Positions 17,000 through 26,100 of a stretch of 51,105 nucleotides of DNA are shown here, one piece after another (position 1 is the stretch's first letter; every line of letters starts with the position of its first letter). The stretch is from positions 1 through 51,105 of the forward strand of contig CALAHF010000185.1 in the NCBI GenBank assembly GCA_937891465.1, in the 5' to 3' direction. The translations under genes were made by a program, and so were the position numbers. The notes beneath the pieces were generated by a model. That model was not told where the DNA came from, searched no databases, and worked only from the letters and a program-made list of their open reading frames with translations. The stretch is from an uncultured Verrucomicrobiales bacterium (lineage in GTDB: Bacteria; Verrucomicrobiota; Verrucomicrobiia; Verrucomicrobiales; DEV007).

Positions 17000-17022
17000 T
17001 GCACCACCGATTTGGCGATGCA
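16984..17022 (-). terminator. Intrinsic terminator of the TPR/VWA gene
   Basis: On the minus strand TGCATCGCC and GGTGGTGCA can pair over 9 positions (two G-U wobbles) around a 5-nt loop, followed by ATCATTTTATTTTT. It starts 18 bases after the stop of the 17041-19707 gene. Confidence 0.6.
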
Positions 17023-17040
17023 TTTTTTTCCTAAAATTTA

Positions 17041-19707
17041 TTAAAAACTGTCGTCGCGCGATACGCTGAACTCAATCGCTTCGGTTTTGGTGAAGCGATC
17101 GCGTTCGTCTCCAGGTCTCACGAGCTGACAGATGAAGCCTTCCCACAATTCCATGTCGGCGCGAAATCCGCGAGCACGAAGCAGGAGCTTATTGCTGGTG
17201 GTCCGAGCGTGAAGCTGGAGCTTAGCGAATGAAGGGCCTTGTACAGTGACTTCGCGAACGCCGTTAGGCAACGTCCGGTAAAGCACGTTGTAAGGTGTCA
17301 CATTGTGACCACGCTTGAAGCCGAGACGCTCCCATGCGGCGTCGTAGGTATCACCAGCGGCACCGGGAAGGTGAAAGATGGCGCGGTTGTCGCTTACGGC
17401 CACGCGAACTTCGTCGAGTTTCAAGCCGTCTGCTGGATAATCCGGAGCAAAGTAACGGTCATTTTTTTCGCGAGCAAGTGGTGGAATAATGAAGTAAATG
17501 TGAGCATCGTCGCGCTCGCCTTCAGCGGGTTTTTCAGCTACGTAGGTGCCGGTCGCGGTGTCCTCTTTAAACCAGAAAATGACCTTAAATTCGAGGTCGT
17601 CCTCGAGCATCATGTTCCAGGTAAACTCGTTGCCATCGAGCTTGGGTTCTTCGATGTGTTTGATGAATTTACGGCGACGCCAGTGGAGTCGATTATCGGT
17701 TCCCATTGTGTATTTCGCGCTGTGGTAGCCGAAAATAACGGGACGCTGAAGGAAGCCTTCTTTGTCTTTCAGGTAGATGTAGGCACGTGCTTCGGGACCG
17801 TGAAGTGCAATATCAAAGTTCTCGTATTCGAAGACTTTAAGCTCGTCTTTGAAGAAGGTCTTGGTGTGAGACCAGTAATCTTTGTCGATATCGCGCGTGG
17901 GGCGACGAGTCGCGAGTGTTACACCTTCTGGAACTGGAGTTGGCTTGTCGACTTTGACCATGAGCGGCTCCGGTGTATCATCTTTCGGGCGAAGAATGTC
18001 GGAGAGAGGAGGAAGCTTGCGGCCCAGTGTCCGGCGGGCAACCTTGTTGTGAATCGTGGCGAGGTGATCGGATTCTTCAGATGCCGGCTGAACGTAGGTT
18101 TTGATTTTGCTGCGCCCCAAACGCTGCCCGAGGGAAGCGGCGAGTTCTTCATCTACAAAGTCTTCGAAGTCGGAGAAAATGTAGAGCGAATCGCATTTCT
18201 GATCGACGAGGAAGTCTGCAGCGGAAGAAATTCGGTTGCTTCCACCGCGAGCGATGAAGGAGTTCGGCCGTTTTTTAAACGTCTCGATCAAGCGATCAAC
18301 GGCTCGTTGCGGGGCTTTGCGTGGCAAATCATTCCACAAAAACCAATAAGGGCTGTTTCCTTTTTCCCACTCTTTAGGCCAATGAGGCATGACCTCTTTT
18401 TCAACGATTGGATAAATGCGAGTCGCCTCTGCTTTACCCATCATCAGGGCATTGTTGATGTAGACGATTGGAGCGTTTTTGTAATTCTTGTCGACCTCGC
18501 GAACAACCATAGGAAGGAATTCTGCCATGGAACCCGAAACGTCGAGAATCACGCCGAGAACTTCGCCTTCGATAGGTTCACCAAACATCATGACTGACTC
18601 GGTCGAGGTCATTGCCGGGGCAAAAGCCATCGACGGAGCAAAGGCAACGTCTTGTGCGGGGACGCTGATGTCCCCCTGAACGGAAATGTTCGGGACCGAG
18701 AAATTCGAAACCCCGGCAGCTGAAACGACGTTGGTGACGGTTGCCGCAGCTGTTTGGTTGGTAATTTTGGTGCGCTCAACATTCACGTTGTCGATCACTT
18801 CTTCCTCTTTATTAGCAACGGAGGTCGCAACAATCGAAGGAGGTGCGTCTCGCGGTGGAAGCGAAATCACGAGAGCGAGTGGCCCCAAAATTGCAAGGTG
18901 AATGAGAATGGTCATTGCCAGCGAAATGACTTTGTCCCGCTGCATGGTCCGCAGGCGAGTCAATGCTGACGCCTTTTTCGATTCGGCAATGAAGGCCGCT
19001 TCGTCTTCTAATTCAGGATCGTAGGGAACTTCCTTTTCGGATCCAACCGCGAGGACGGGGGCTTCTGCTGCTTCCTTTTTTGGTGCTGCTGCAGGATTCG
19101 GGGCAACTGGTTTTGCCTGCGCCGCCAGTTCATCCAAACTCGGTTTTGGCGTTGCTGTATCCACATCGATCAGTGAAACAGTTACATCGATCAGTGAAAC
19201 AGTTTGCGCACCTCCTGCGGGAGTGGCCCCTGTCGGAGTCGGAGCTTGAAGCGCTACCGGAGCCGCAATTTCGAGGACTTCGTCGTCAGTCGTTATGACA
19301 GATGCGGGAGCTGCTTTTGCGACGGGCGTTTCGTCCTGAACAATGGCGACCGCTATGGGGACTTCTTCTTCTGCTTCCTCAACAACGGCTATAGTGGGCA
19401 GGGCAACACCATGAACTTCTGAAATTTCTGCAAGGGCCGCTTTTGCATCCGCATTTTCGGGATTGGCTTGGAGAACCGACTGGATAATTCCCAAGCCGTC
19501 TTCAGCTGCGCCAACCTTTGCGTAGGAAAGACCTGCGGCAATTAGTGAACTCTCGTCTTCAGGCAAAACCTCAACCTCATTGATCACTTCAATGGCAGTA
19601 TCCATCTGGTCTGCAGAAACGCAGGCGTCAATCAACGCATAGCGATTTTCCCAATCTGAAGCGTTAGAATCCAGTGCTTTTCGTAATGCGTTGATGATGG
19701 CGCTCAT
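17041..19707 (-). CDS. Large membrane-anchored protein: TPR-like N-terminus, one TM, VWA-type domain
   Basis: An 888-residue protein with no signal peptide. Residues about 1-105 are helical repeats resembling TPRs. About 110-255 is Ala/Pro/Glu-rich linker. A single hydrophobic segment near 268-290 (ILIHLAILGPLALVISL) probably spans the membrane. The region beyond has a VWA-type metal motif Asp-Val-Ser-Gly-Ser near 393, then about 450 residues that I do not recognise. Predicted topology is cytoplasmic TPRs with an external VWA part. It is divergent from a DUF4175-like gene and MoxR, which suggests one envelope system with the VWA genes at 36827-46370. A 21-bp tandem duplication in the linker (19163-19204) repeats VTVSLID. 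Function unknown. Confidence 0.8.
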   Translation of the reverse strand: MSAIINALRKALDSNASDWENRYALIDACVSADQMDTAIEVINEVEVLPEDESSLIAAGLSYAKVGAAEDGLGIIQSVLQANPENADAKAALAEISEVHGVALPTIAVVEEAEEEVPIAVAIVQDETPVAKAAPASVITTDDEVLEIAAPVALQAPTPTGATPAGGAQTVSLIDVTVSLIDVDTATPKPSLDELAAQAKPVAPNPAAAPKKEAAEAPVLAVGSEKEVPYDPELEDEAAFIAESKKASALTRLRTMQRDKVISLAMTILIHLAILGPLALVISLPPRDAPPSIVATSVANKEEEVIDNVNVERTKITNQTAAATVTNVVSAAGVSNFSVPNISVQGDISVPAQDVAFAPSMAFAPAMTSTESVMMFGEPIEGEVLGVILDVSGSMAEFLPMVVREVDKNYKNAPIVYINNALMMGKAEATRIYPIVEKEVMPHWPKEWEKGNSPYWFLWNDLPRKAPQRAVDRLIETFKKRPNSFIARGGSNRISSAADFLVDQKCDSLYIFSDFEDFVDEELAASLGQRLGRSKIKTYVQPASEESDHLATIHNKVARRTLGRKLPPLSDILRPKDDTPEPLMVKVDKPTPVPEGVTLATRRPTRDIDKDYWSHTKTFFKDELKVFEYENFDIALHGPEARAYIYLKDKEGFLQRPVIFGYHSAKYTMGTDNRLHWRRRKFIKHIEEPKLDGNEFTWNMMLEDDLEFKVIFWFKEDTATGTYVAEKPAEGERDDAHIYFIIPPLAREKNDRYFAPDYPADGLKLDEVRVAVSDNRAIFHLPGAAGDTYDAAWERLGFKRGHNVTPYNVLYRTLPNGVREVTVQGPSFAKLQLHARTTSNKLLLRARGFRADMELWEGFICQLVRPGDERDRFTKTEAIEFSVSRDDSF
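19163..19204. repeat. 21-bp perfect tandem duplication within the linker of the VWA gene
   Basis: The unit ACATCGATCAGTGAAACAGT+T occurs twice back to back (19163-19183 and 19184-19204). It is in frame and adds seven residues (SLIDVTV type) to the low-complexity linker. It looks recent because both copies are identical. Confidence 0.95.
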
Positions 19708-19752
19708 ATCAGGTGTTTTTTCTAATTGAAGGGCACAGAAATGTCACGTGTT

Positions 19753-19782
19753 TTGTCATACGTAAATTCCCCTAGTTATATT
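19753..19782 (+). promoter_or_regulatory. Candidate sigma-70-type promoter for the coiled-coil/MoxR genes
   Basis: TTGTCA (19753-19758) and TATATT (19777-19782) separated by 18 bases, about 140 bases upstream of the ATG at 19924, in the gap between two divergent genes. This is a consensus match only. Confidence 0.35.
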
Positions 19783-19923
19783 GGAATCCCAGCCTTGTTT
19801 TGTGACTAGATTCTGAATTTATTTTAGCCGTTGTTAAAGCGTCGCCCGGCCCATTTTTTCTCTTTGAAAATATCCCGCAATGCAGCGGTTTACAATGGGG
19901 CGGATTCAGGTGTAATTCGCACG

Positions 19924-21978
19924 ATGTCCGAAGCCAGTTCCAGCACTCCGCCAGTTGATGCGGTCGCCCGTCTCGAAGCGGCTGCGGCTCGTGTTCAGGG
20001 GCGGTTGTCGCGGGTGAAGACTGCTGGTTTTTTCAGTAATTTCACGCCCTGGTTTGTCGTTGTGGCGTTTCCTGTGCTTATTGCCGTTCGTTACTGGCAG
20101 GGCTTTTCACGGCTCGAAGCGTTGTTTCTGGGACTCGGCCTGATTGCGCTTTGGGCTGTCACGGGCGCTGTAATTGGATTTTTTAGAAAGCCTTCTTTGC
20201 TCGATTCTCTTTCGGTTTGGGATTCGGTGGATGGAAAAAAAGACCTGTTTTCGTCAGCGTGGTCGTTCGAAAATGAGCGTCGTCAGCAGAAACGTGAGCT
20301 TGCCGAAGGTGAAAAACTTCATATTTCGCGGGCGATGTCGGCCGTTTCTGAAGTGCGCAAACGGCTCCCGTTGGTCATTCAAATGCCAACTTTAGGGCGA
20401 GCGTTTGCCGCGTTGGGAATTCTCGCGATCGCCGTGATCACCATCTTGCCAACCATGTCAGTCGATGAAGGTGAACAGCTTCTGACTGAAGAAATGCAGG
20501 CCGAAGCAGAAAAACAAAGCGAGCGGCTCAAAGAAATTGCGGCGGATCTCGATAAAATGGCGGAAAAAGGCGAGATCGAGAAAAGTGGTCTCGAAAAACT
20601 GCGCAGCGATGTGGATGAAGCGGCTGACGGCCTGGCCGATTCCGAAGGGAAAACCGCGAATGAAATGATCGAGGGGCTTGAAGCGCGAGCGCGTGCTGCC
20701 GAGAAGTTGGCAGAGAAAATGGGGGCTGTGGACAATCAGTGGGCATCCGAAGAAATGATTCGCGAGATGAGTCAGCACGCCGATTTCGCAGATTTAGCCG
20801 TGACGATTAAAGACAAAAATGCGGATTCCGCCTCTGCCGAAGCGGATAAAATTGCGGATTCTCTGGCGATTGATGAGCTGAAAATCGAAACGCGGGAGCG
20901 AGTCACGACCGCTTTGGAACGAACCATGGAAGCCGCTAACGAAGTCGATAAAACCAAAGTCGTCGGAGAGCGGATCGGCAATGCTTCCCGCAAAATGGCG
21001 GATCAGCAGGCAAAGACCGCCGCCCGTGAATTCGAAGAACTTGCCAAATACTTTCAGACGGTAAAAGAACGTGATATTGCCCGGAAAAAACTCGAAGAGC
21101 TCGCCGGAAAGCTCCGTGATGCCGGCAGTAAGATCAGCGGCAGCAAGCTGGAGAAAATGAAGCAGCTAGCCAACGGACAGAATTCTCCGAAAGGTCAAGG
21201 CGCGGGCAAAGGGAACTCGCCGAAAGGCCTGCAATCGATCGCTCAAGTCCCCATGCCGATGCCGAATCAGCCCATGCCGCAAATGCCACGACAGGGGCCA
21301 AACGGAGCACCGCAGATGCAGCCGGGTGCTCAGGGTGCCATGCCTGCACCAATTCCAGGTGTGGGTCAACAACTTCAGCCGGGGCAGAAAGGTCAACCGA
21401 GCCAAAAAGGAAAAGGGGAGCAGGCAAAATCAGGAATGATGGCTCCGGTTCCCGGGCAAAAAGGTGGCCAGAAGGGCAAAGGTCAAAAGGGGATGGCTGC
21501 GGCGATGAATCCAAACGGAAAGCCTGGCCAGAATGGAAAAGGAGGAGCTCAACCGGGATTGATGGCTCCTGTGCCGGGTGCGGTTCAGGGAAGTCCGCAG
21601 CCGGGTTCGATGCTAGGCCAGGCAGGAGGACAAAGCCCCGGCGGGAGTGGGCAATCGGCTCAAGCTGGAAATGGTGGACTTGAGGCAGGGCAGGGGACCG
21701 CAGCGATGGGAAATCAGGCCACGCAGGCAATGAAAGCAGTGACGGACGCTAACGTGGCGGCTCAGATTAACAAAAACGGAGATTCCACCTTTCGTGCCAT
21801 TGAAGGTCAGGCTCGCGCCGAGAAAGCAACGCTCGAATCACAAGCCGCGATGCTTTCTACCATTCGCGCAGAGGAACAGGCGCTCGATGGCAAATCACTT
21901 CCTGCTTCGCGAAAAAATCAGGTTCAGCGCTATTTTACTGAAATTCGAAAGCAGTTCGAAAAAGCGGACGGCAATTGA
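19924..21978 (+). CDS. DUF4175-like membrane protein with coiled coil and Gly/Gln/Lys/Pro-rich segment
   Basis: A 684-residue protein from the ATG at 19924; an upstream ATG at 19831 would add a basic, non-conserved stretch. Three hydrophobic segments are seen near 38-56, 63-86 and 157-180. A long charged coiled coil (about 185-430, rich in Glu/Lys/Ala) follows, then a low-complexity tract (about 430-610) of repeated Gly-Gln-Lys-Gly and Met-Pro-Ala-Pro-type units, and a helical C-terminus. The layout is like DUF4175 proteins found beside MoxR/VWA genes in other bacteria; this is resemblance, not proof. MoxR starts 73 bases downstream. Likely an envelope scaffold. Confidence 0.75.
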   Translation: MSEASSSTPPVDAVARLEAAAARVQGRLSRVKTAGFFSNFTPWFVVVAFPVLIAVRYWQGFSRLEALFLGLGLIALWAVTGAVIGFFRKPSLLDSLSVWDSVDGKKDLFSSAWSFENERRQQKRELAEGEKLHISRAMSAVSEVRKRLPLVIQMPTLGRAFAALGILAIAVITILPTMSVDEGEQLLTEEMQAEAEKQSERLKEIAADLDKMAEKGEIEKSGLEKLRSDVDEAADGLADSEGKTANEMIEGLEARARAAEKLAEKMGAVDNQWASEEMIREMSQHADFADLAVTIKDKNADSASAEADKIADSLAIDELKIETRERVTTALERTMEAANEVDKTKVVGERIGNASRKMADQQAKTAAREFEELAKYFQTVKERDIARKKLEELAGKLRDAGSKISGSKLEKMKQLANGQNSPKGQGAGKGNSPKGLQSIAQVPMPMPNQPMPQMPRQGPNGAPQMQPGAQGAMPAPIPGVGQQLQPGQKGQPSQKGKGEQAKSGMMAPVPGQKGGQKGKGQKGMAAAMNPNGKPGQNGKGGAQPGLMAPVPGAVQGSPQPGSMLGQAGGQSPGGSGQSAQAGNGGLEAGQGTAAMGNQATQAMKAVTDANVAAQINKNGDSTFRAIEGQARAEKATLESQAAMLSTIRAEEQALDGKSLPASRKNQVQRYFTEIRKQFEKADGN

Positions 21979-22051
21979 TCGCCAAACTTTTATTGACCAA
22001 TTTTCTAAAAACTGAACACTCCAGAACGTTCACAGAACTTCATTTTCCTTC

Positions 22052-23071
22052 ATGACCAGCGACCACCTCGATACCGAACTCACGGCTTTCACCTCGAAAT
22101 TTACCGAGCTGAAAACGGAAATTCATAAAGCCATTGTCGGTTACGACGATCTCCTTACCGAAACGCTCGTTGCGATTTTTTCACAAGGTCATATTCTCCT
22201 CGAAGGAGTTCCCGGATTGGGAAAAACGTTTCTCGTGAGGACTTTGTGCGATGTGATGGGGGTTGAGCCTGGCCGAATCCAGTGTACCCCGGATTTGATG
22301 CCGGCTGACATTCTTGGAACTCACATCGTGAACGAGAATGAAGAAGGTCGCCGAGTGATGCATTTTGAAAAAGGTCCCGTGTTTGCCAACTTGGTTCTCG
22401 TCGACGAAATCAACCGCGCGACTCCCAAAACTCAGGCAGCCCTTCTCGAAGTCATGCAAGAGCGTTCCGTCACTGCCGGTGGCGACACCATGATGCTACC
22501 CGCCCCGTTTTTTGTAATGGCGACGCAAAATCCAATGGAAATGGAGGGAACTTACCCGCTTCCTGAAGCCCAGCTCGATCGGTTCATTTTCAAGCTGAAG
22601 GTTCCGTTCCCTGATGAAAAAGACCTCATCGAAATTTCGAAGCGGACCACCGGATTTCACACGACTGAACTGAACCGCGTGATTTCTGCGGAAGATTTGC
22701 TTCGTTTTCAGGAAGTGCTGACCCACGTGCCGATTGCAGATCACGTGACCGCATTTGCCGCGCAGTTGGTCCTCGCGACCCACCCCGAAAATGCTTTCGC
22801 CAACGATCAGGTAAAACGCTACGTCAGTTACGGCTCCAGCCCTCGCGGGCTTCAGGCGCTCATTCGCGGGGCTCGCGTCCATGCCGTGCTTGACGGTCGG
22901 ACCGCGGTTTCAACCGATGACATTCGCGAAGTCGCCATGTCGGCAATGCGTCACCGCGTGATCTTAAATTTCGAAGGCGAAGCAGAAAACATCAACGTCG
23001 ACGCTTTGGTAAAAGACATCATCGATGGTCTTGCCACATCAGGTCAGACCGCAGCCGCCGCAGCAGCCTGA
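22052..23071 (+). CDS. moxR: MoxR-family AAA+ ATPase
   Basis: A 339-residue cytosolic ATPase. Walker A is Gly52-Val-Pro-Gly-Leu-Gly-Lys58-Thr59. Walker B is LVLVDEINRA near 115-124. The sensor region reads ATQNPMEMEGTYPLPEAQLDRF, a MoxR fingerprint of which only part is quoted in usual motif lists. The C-terminal lid contains GSSPRG. MoxR ATPases act with VWA-domain proteins as chaperone-like complexes, for example in metal insertion or envelope stress tolerance. VWA partners here are at 17041, 36827, 37800 and 43728. The usual tight moxR-DUF58 order is broken, with about 13.7 kb between them. Confidence 0.93.
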   Translation: MTSDHLDTELTAFTSKFTELKTEIHKAIVGYDDLLTETLVAIFSQGHILLEGVPGLGKTFLVRTLCDVMGVEPGRIQCTPDLMPADILGTHIVNENEEGRRVMHFEKGPVFANLVLVDEINRATPKTQAALLEVMQERSVTAGGDTMMLPAPFFVMATQNPMEMEGTYPLPEAQLDRFIFKLKVPFPDEKDLIEISKRTTGFHTTELNRVISAEDLLRFQEVLTHVPIADHVTAFAAQLVLATHPENAFANDQVKRYVSYGSSPRGLQALIRGARVHAVLDGRTAVSTDDIREVAMSAMRHRVILNFEGEAENINVDALVKDIIDGLATSGQTAAAAAA

Positions 23072-23148
23072 TCCAAACGAGCTATGGCGAATTGATGAGC
23101 GAGTGTGTAAGTTAGTAAAATGCGGCGCGGTGTTAAAAAAATAGTTCT

Positions 23149-23197
23149 ACGAACCAATAGGCTCTGTTCATCGAACAGACCCTGTTCGTTCGTGAAA
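23149..23197. repeat. Palindromic repeat copy 6, overlapping a gene start
   Basis: ACGAACCAATAGGC, CTGTTCATCGAACAG and ACCCTGTTCGTTCGTGAAA. The GTG near its right end (23192-23194) is the best start for the downstream TPR/propeller gene. Confidence 0.9.
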
Positions 23198-26100
23198 ATT
23201 ATTCTGGGCCTGATTCTGTCGGTGAGCTTCGCTTTTTCACAGGACGCTCCGGCAGAGGCGGAACTCTCCGACTTCGATAAAACGTCGCTGAACTTACGTA
23301 CCGCATTGCATTACGATTCGGCAATCGCCGCCCCACTGGATAGTCTGGTTCGGTTGTATCAGAAAGAAGATCGGATTGAGGACTTGATTGGTCTTTACCA
23401 GGCGCATATCGCACAATATCCGGAGGATGCCGGTGCAAAAGCGGTTCTCACACGGCTCCTGCGAAAATTGAATCGGGCGGGGGCTGGTGAATTTGTGACT
23501 GCTGCGTCTCAGCTTCATCCGGATAATTCAGTTTTGCAGCACCTCTTGTTTCAGCATTTGCAGGATCGGAATGACCCGCGTGCGGTCGAGGTGTTGTCTC
23601 GCGCCATCGAACTGGAATTGCTAAAACCGGGCCGTCGCGATGGCTGGTTGGAAGAATTACTCAAGATTTCAGCCGAAGGTAAAGGCCGCGAGCTTGCGAT
23701 AGGGCATCTAACGGCGTTGCTAAATTTGGAAAATCACACAGCAAAGACGCTGGAGGCTTTGTCTGCACGAATGCAGCGCTATGGGTTTTGGGAGTTGTCG
23801 CTCAGCGCGGTGACGAAAGCTCTGGCGAAAGATCCGGATGCTGAAGCCAAAGTGGAGCTGCAGGTTCGAGCAGCAAAAGCAGAAGCGTCCCTGGGGAACC
23901 GGGAACCGGCAGGCCAGCGGCTCGACGGGTTACTGGCAAAGTTGGCGCCCGATTACTGGCGGCGTCGTGAAATCATGAGCTTGCGGGTGAATTTTCTCGC
24001 CAATGACGCGGAGCGCGAAGCGATGTTGGCAACGGCAAAAGCCGGCTGGGAAGCGAATCCAGCGAGCGAATCTGCGGTGCTTGATTATGTGGAACTGCTG
24101 GCTGCCAGTGAGCTCCGGCGAGATGCCATCAAAGTGCTAAACGATGCTGCGGTGGTGTTGCCAACTTCGGAACGGCTCGAGGCAAAAACGCTGGAGTTGC
24201 TTGAACGAATTGGTGATGAGCGGGAATTGGAAGTGTATTTGGAAAAGCGGCTTGCAGCATTTTCGGAACGGGATGATTTGCGATACCGAATTGTGAAAGC
24301 ACAGTATTTGCTCGGAAAAACTGAGCCGGCTGAAGTGAATTTCAAGCGGGTCATGGCAGGGCTCTCCGAGGAGGATAAGGGGCCGCGATTACTCGATTTG
24401 GGGCGGTATTTACGGAATTCAAATTTGCCGGGGCAGGCGGTGCCGATTTTTGAAACGTTTCTTGCTACAAATCCTGCACGCCTCGATGTGCGGCGGGAAC
24501 TCGCTGAAACACACCTAACGCTTGATCAGAAATCGATCGCTCGAAAGGTGGTTGGGGAATTGGACGTGACTCATGCTGAGATTGAGAATTTCCTCGATGT
24601 CGTTCAATTCATGGTTCGCGAAGAGTTTTTTGCCGAAGCGAAAAAGGCGCTGGAAAAACGACTCGGCATAGAGCCAGAGCAATTCGAATTGCGATTGTTG
24701 CTCACGAGAGTGTTTGGAAAGACCGGAGATCGTGAAGCCGCAGAATCCTTGTTAAATTCAACTCGTGAAATCGCTGACACGCCGTCCCGTTACCGCTCGT
24801 GGTTGGAAACAGGATTGGAAGTTCATGAACTCTTTGATGATGTCGCGCTGTTTTTTGATCGCGAACAGGCCCGGTTTGGAACGAAGTCGAACGGTGGAGA
24901 TACGGCTGAAAAATGGACTTCTGCTGAGATCGAAAAATTTCTTATTTTATGTGAAACGGGCGAACGCAGCCAACTCACTGATCGGGTTACTCAGGCAATT
25001 CGGACAAAGCTCCTGACCGATGATTTGGCGCTGGATGTTCGACTGAAGCTTCGATTGCTACTCGTTACCGCGCTGGGAAATCAGCCAGAGAGGGGAGCTG
25101 AGATTGAGGAACAGCTCAAGCTCTTGGCGATCGAAAATCCGTCGCAAAAAGATGAATACACGCTTCGTCTGGCGCTTTTGTATCACTCCCTGAATCGTCC
25201 GGATTTGACGAGTCCGGCGCTCTCGGAGGTCACCGTGTCGAATGTTTCTGACGTGTCGGTTTTACGAGCCGCAGCTCCCGTATTTATTGAGTTTGGACTT
25301 GTGGATGCGGCATCAACGACGCTTGAACGAGTGACTGCGGCCGAGCCGGAAGCCCTCGCTAACTGGGAAAAAAGGTTGTCGCTTCTTGCTGCATTGGGCC
25401 GGGAAATTGAACTTCGGAAGGTGATTCGGGATCTTCTTGGAGGCGTTAATCGGATTGAGTTGAGCGTTGATTCGATCGATGCTTTGCGCCGTCATTTGCT
25501 TGATTCTCATTGGCGGAGTGTGGCTTCATTGATTGCTAAACAAACGCCGGAATCGCTTGCCGAAGTCCTGCCATTACTGGAATCCGTCCAGCGCGAGGCG
25601 ACTGACAGCGATCGGCTATGGGGACTGTGGGCGCGGGCATTTGTGTTGAATGCGCTGGACCGAGTTGACGCTCGTGACGCGGCGATCGAAGAGTTAACGG
25701 CTGCTGCGTATGAAGGAAATGCAAATGCAGCGAGGGCCGCCGCGGATGCGGAAACACAGATTGTTTTTCCTGACGGGCTCGCGATTTCACTTCCTGCAGC
25801 AATGGATCTGTTGACGGGCCCAACAGGGGACAAAAGCGCCGCGGAAAGCCGCCAGAAGACAGAGGGGCCGCTGACCCAGCCTAAGCTGGACTGGGCATTT
25901 GAAGTCGATGGCGGTGCTCGTGTTTTACAAATTGAGCCCGTTGGAAAAGACGTGGTGCTCATTCTCGATGATCGCGGAACGATGTATTCGGTTGAAGCAG
26001 CGAGTGGGAAATTGAAGTGGCGGGAGCGCTTTGGATTGCCGGAGACCACCTTTACAAATTCAGGTTCGAGGCGACTTCGAGGAAATACACTAGGGGCAAC

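Noticed and set aside
16792-17007. 71-codon minus-strand frame
   Set aside because: Low-complexity Ser/Leu-rich peptide in a gap containing a terminator and degraded repeats; no RBS or motif.
17239-18597. 452-codon plus-strand frame opposite the TPR/VWA gene
   Set aside because: Long antisense shadow; Phe/Val-rich composition without motifs, and the opposing frame has a clear VWA motif and TM segment.
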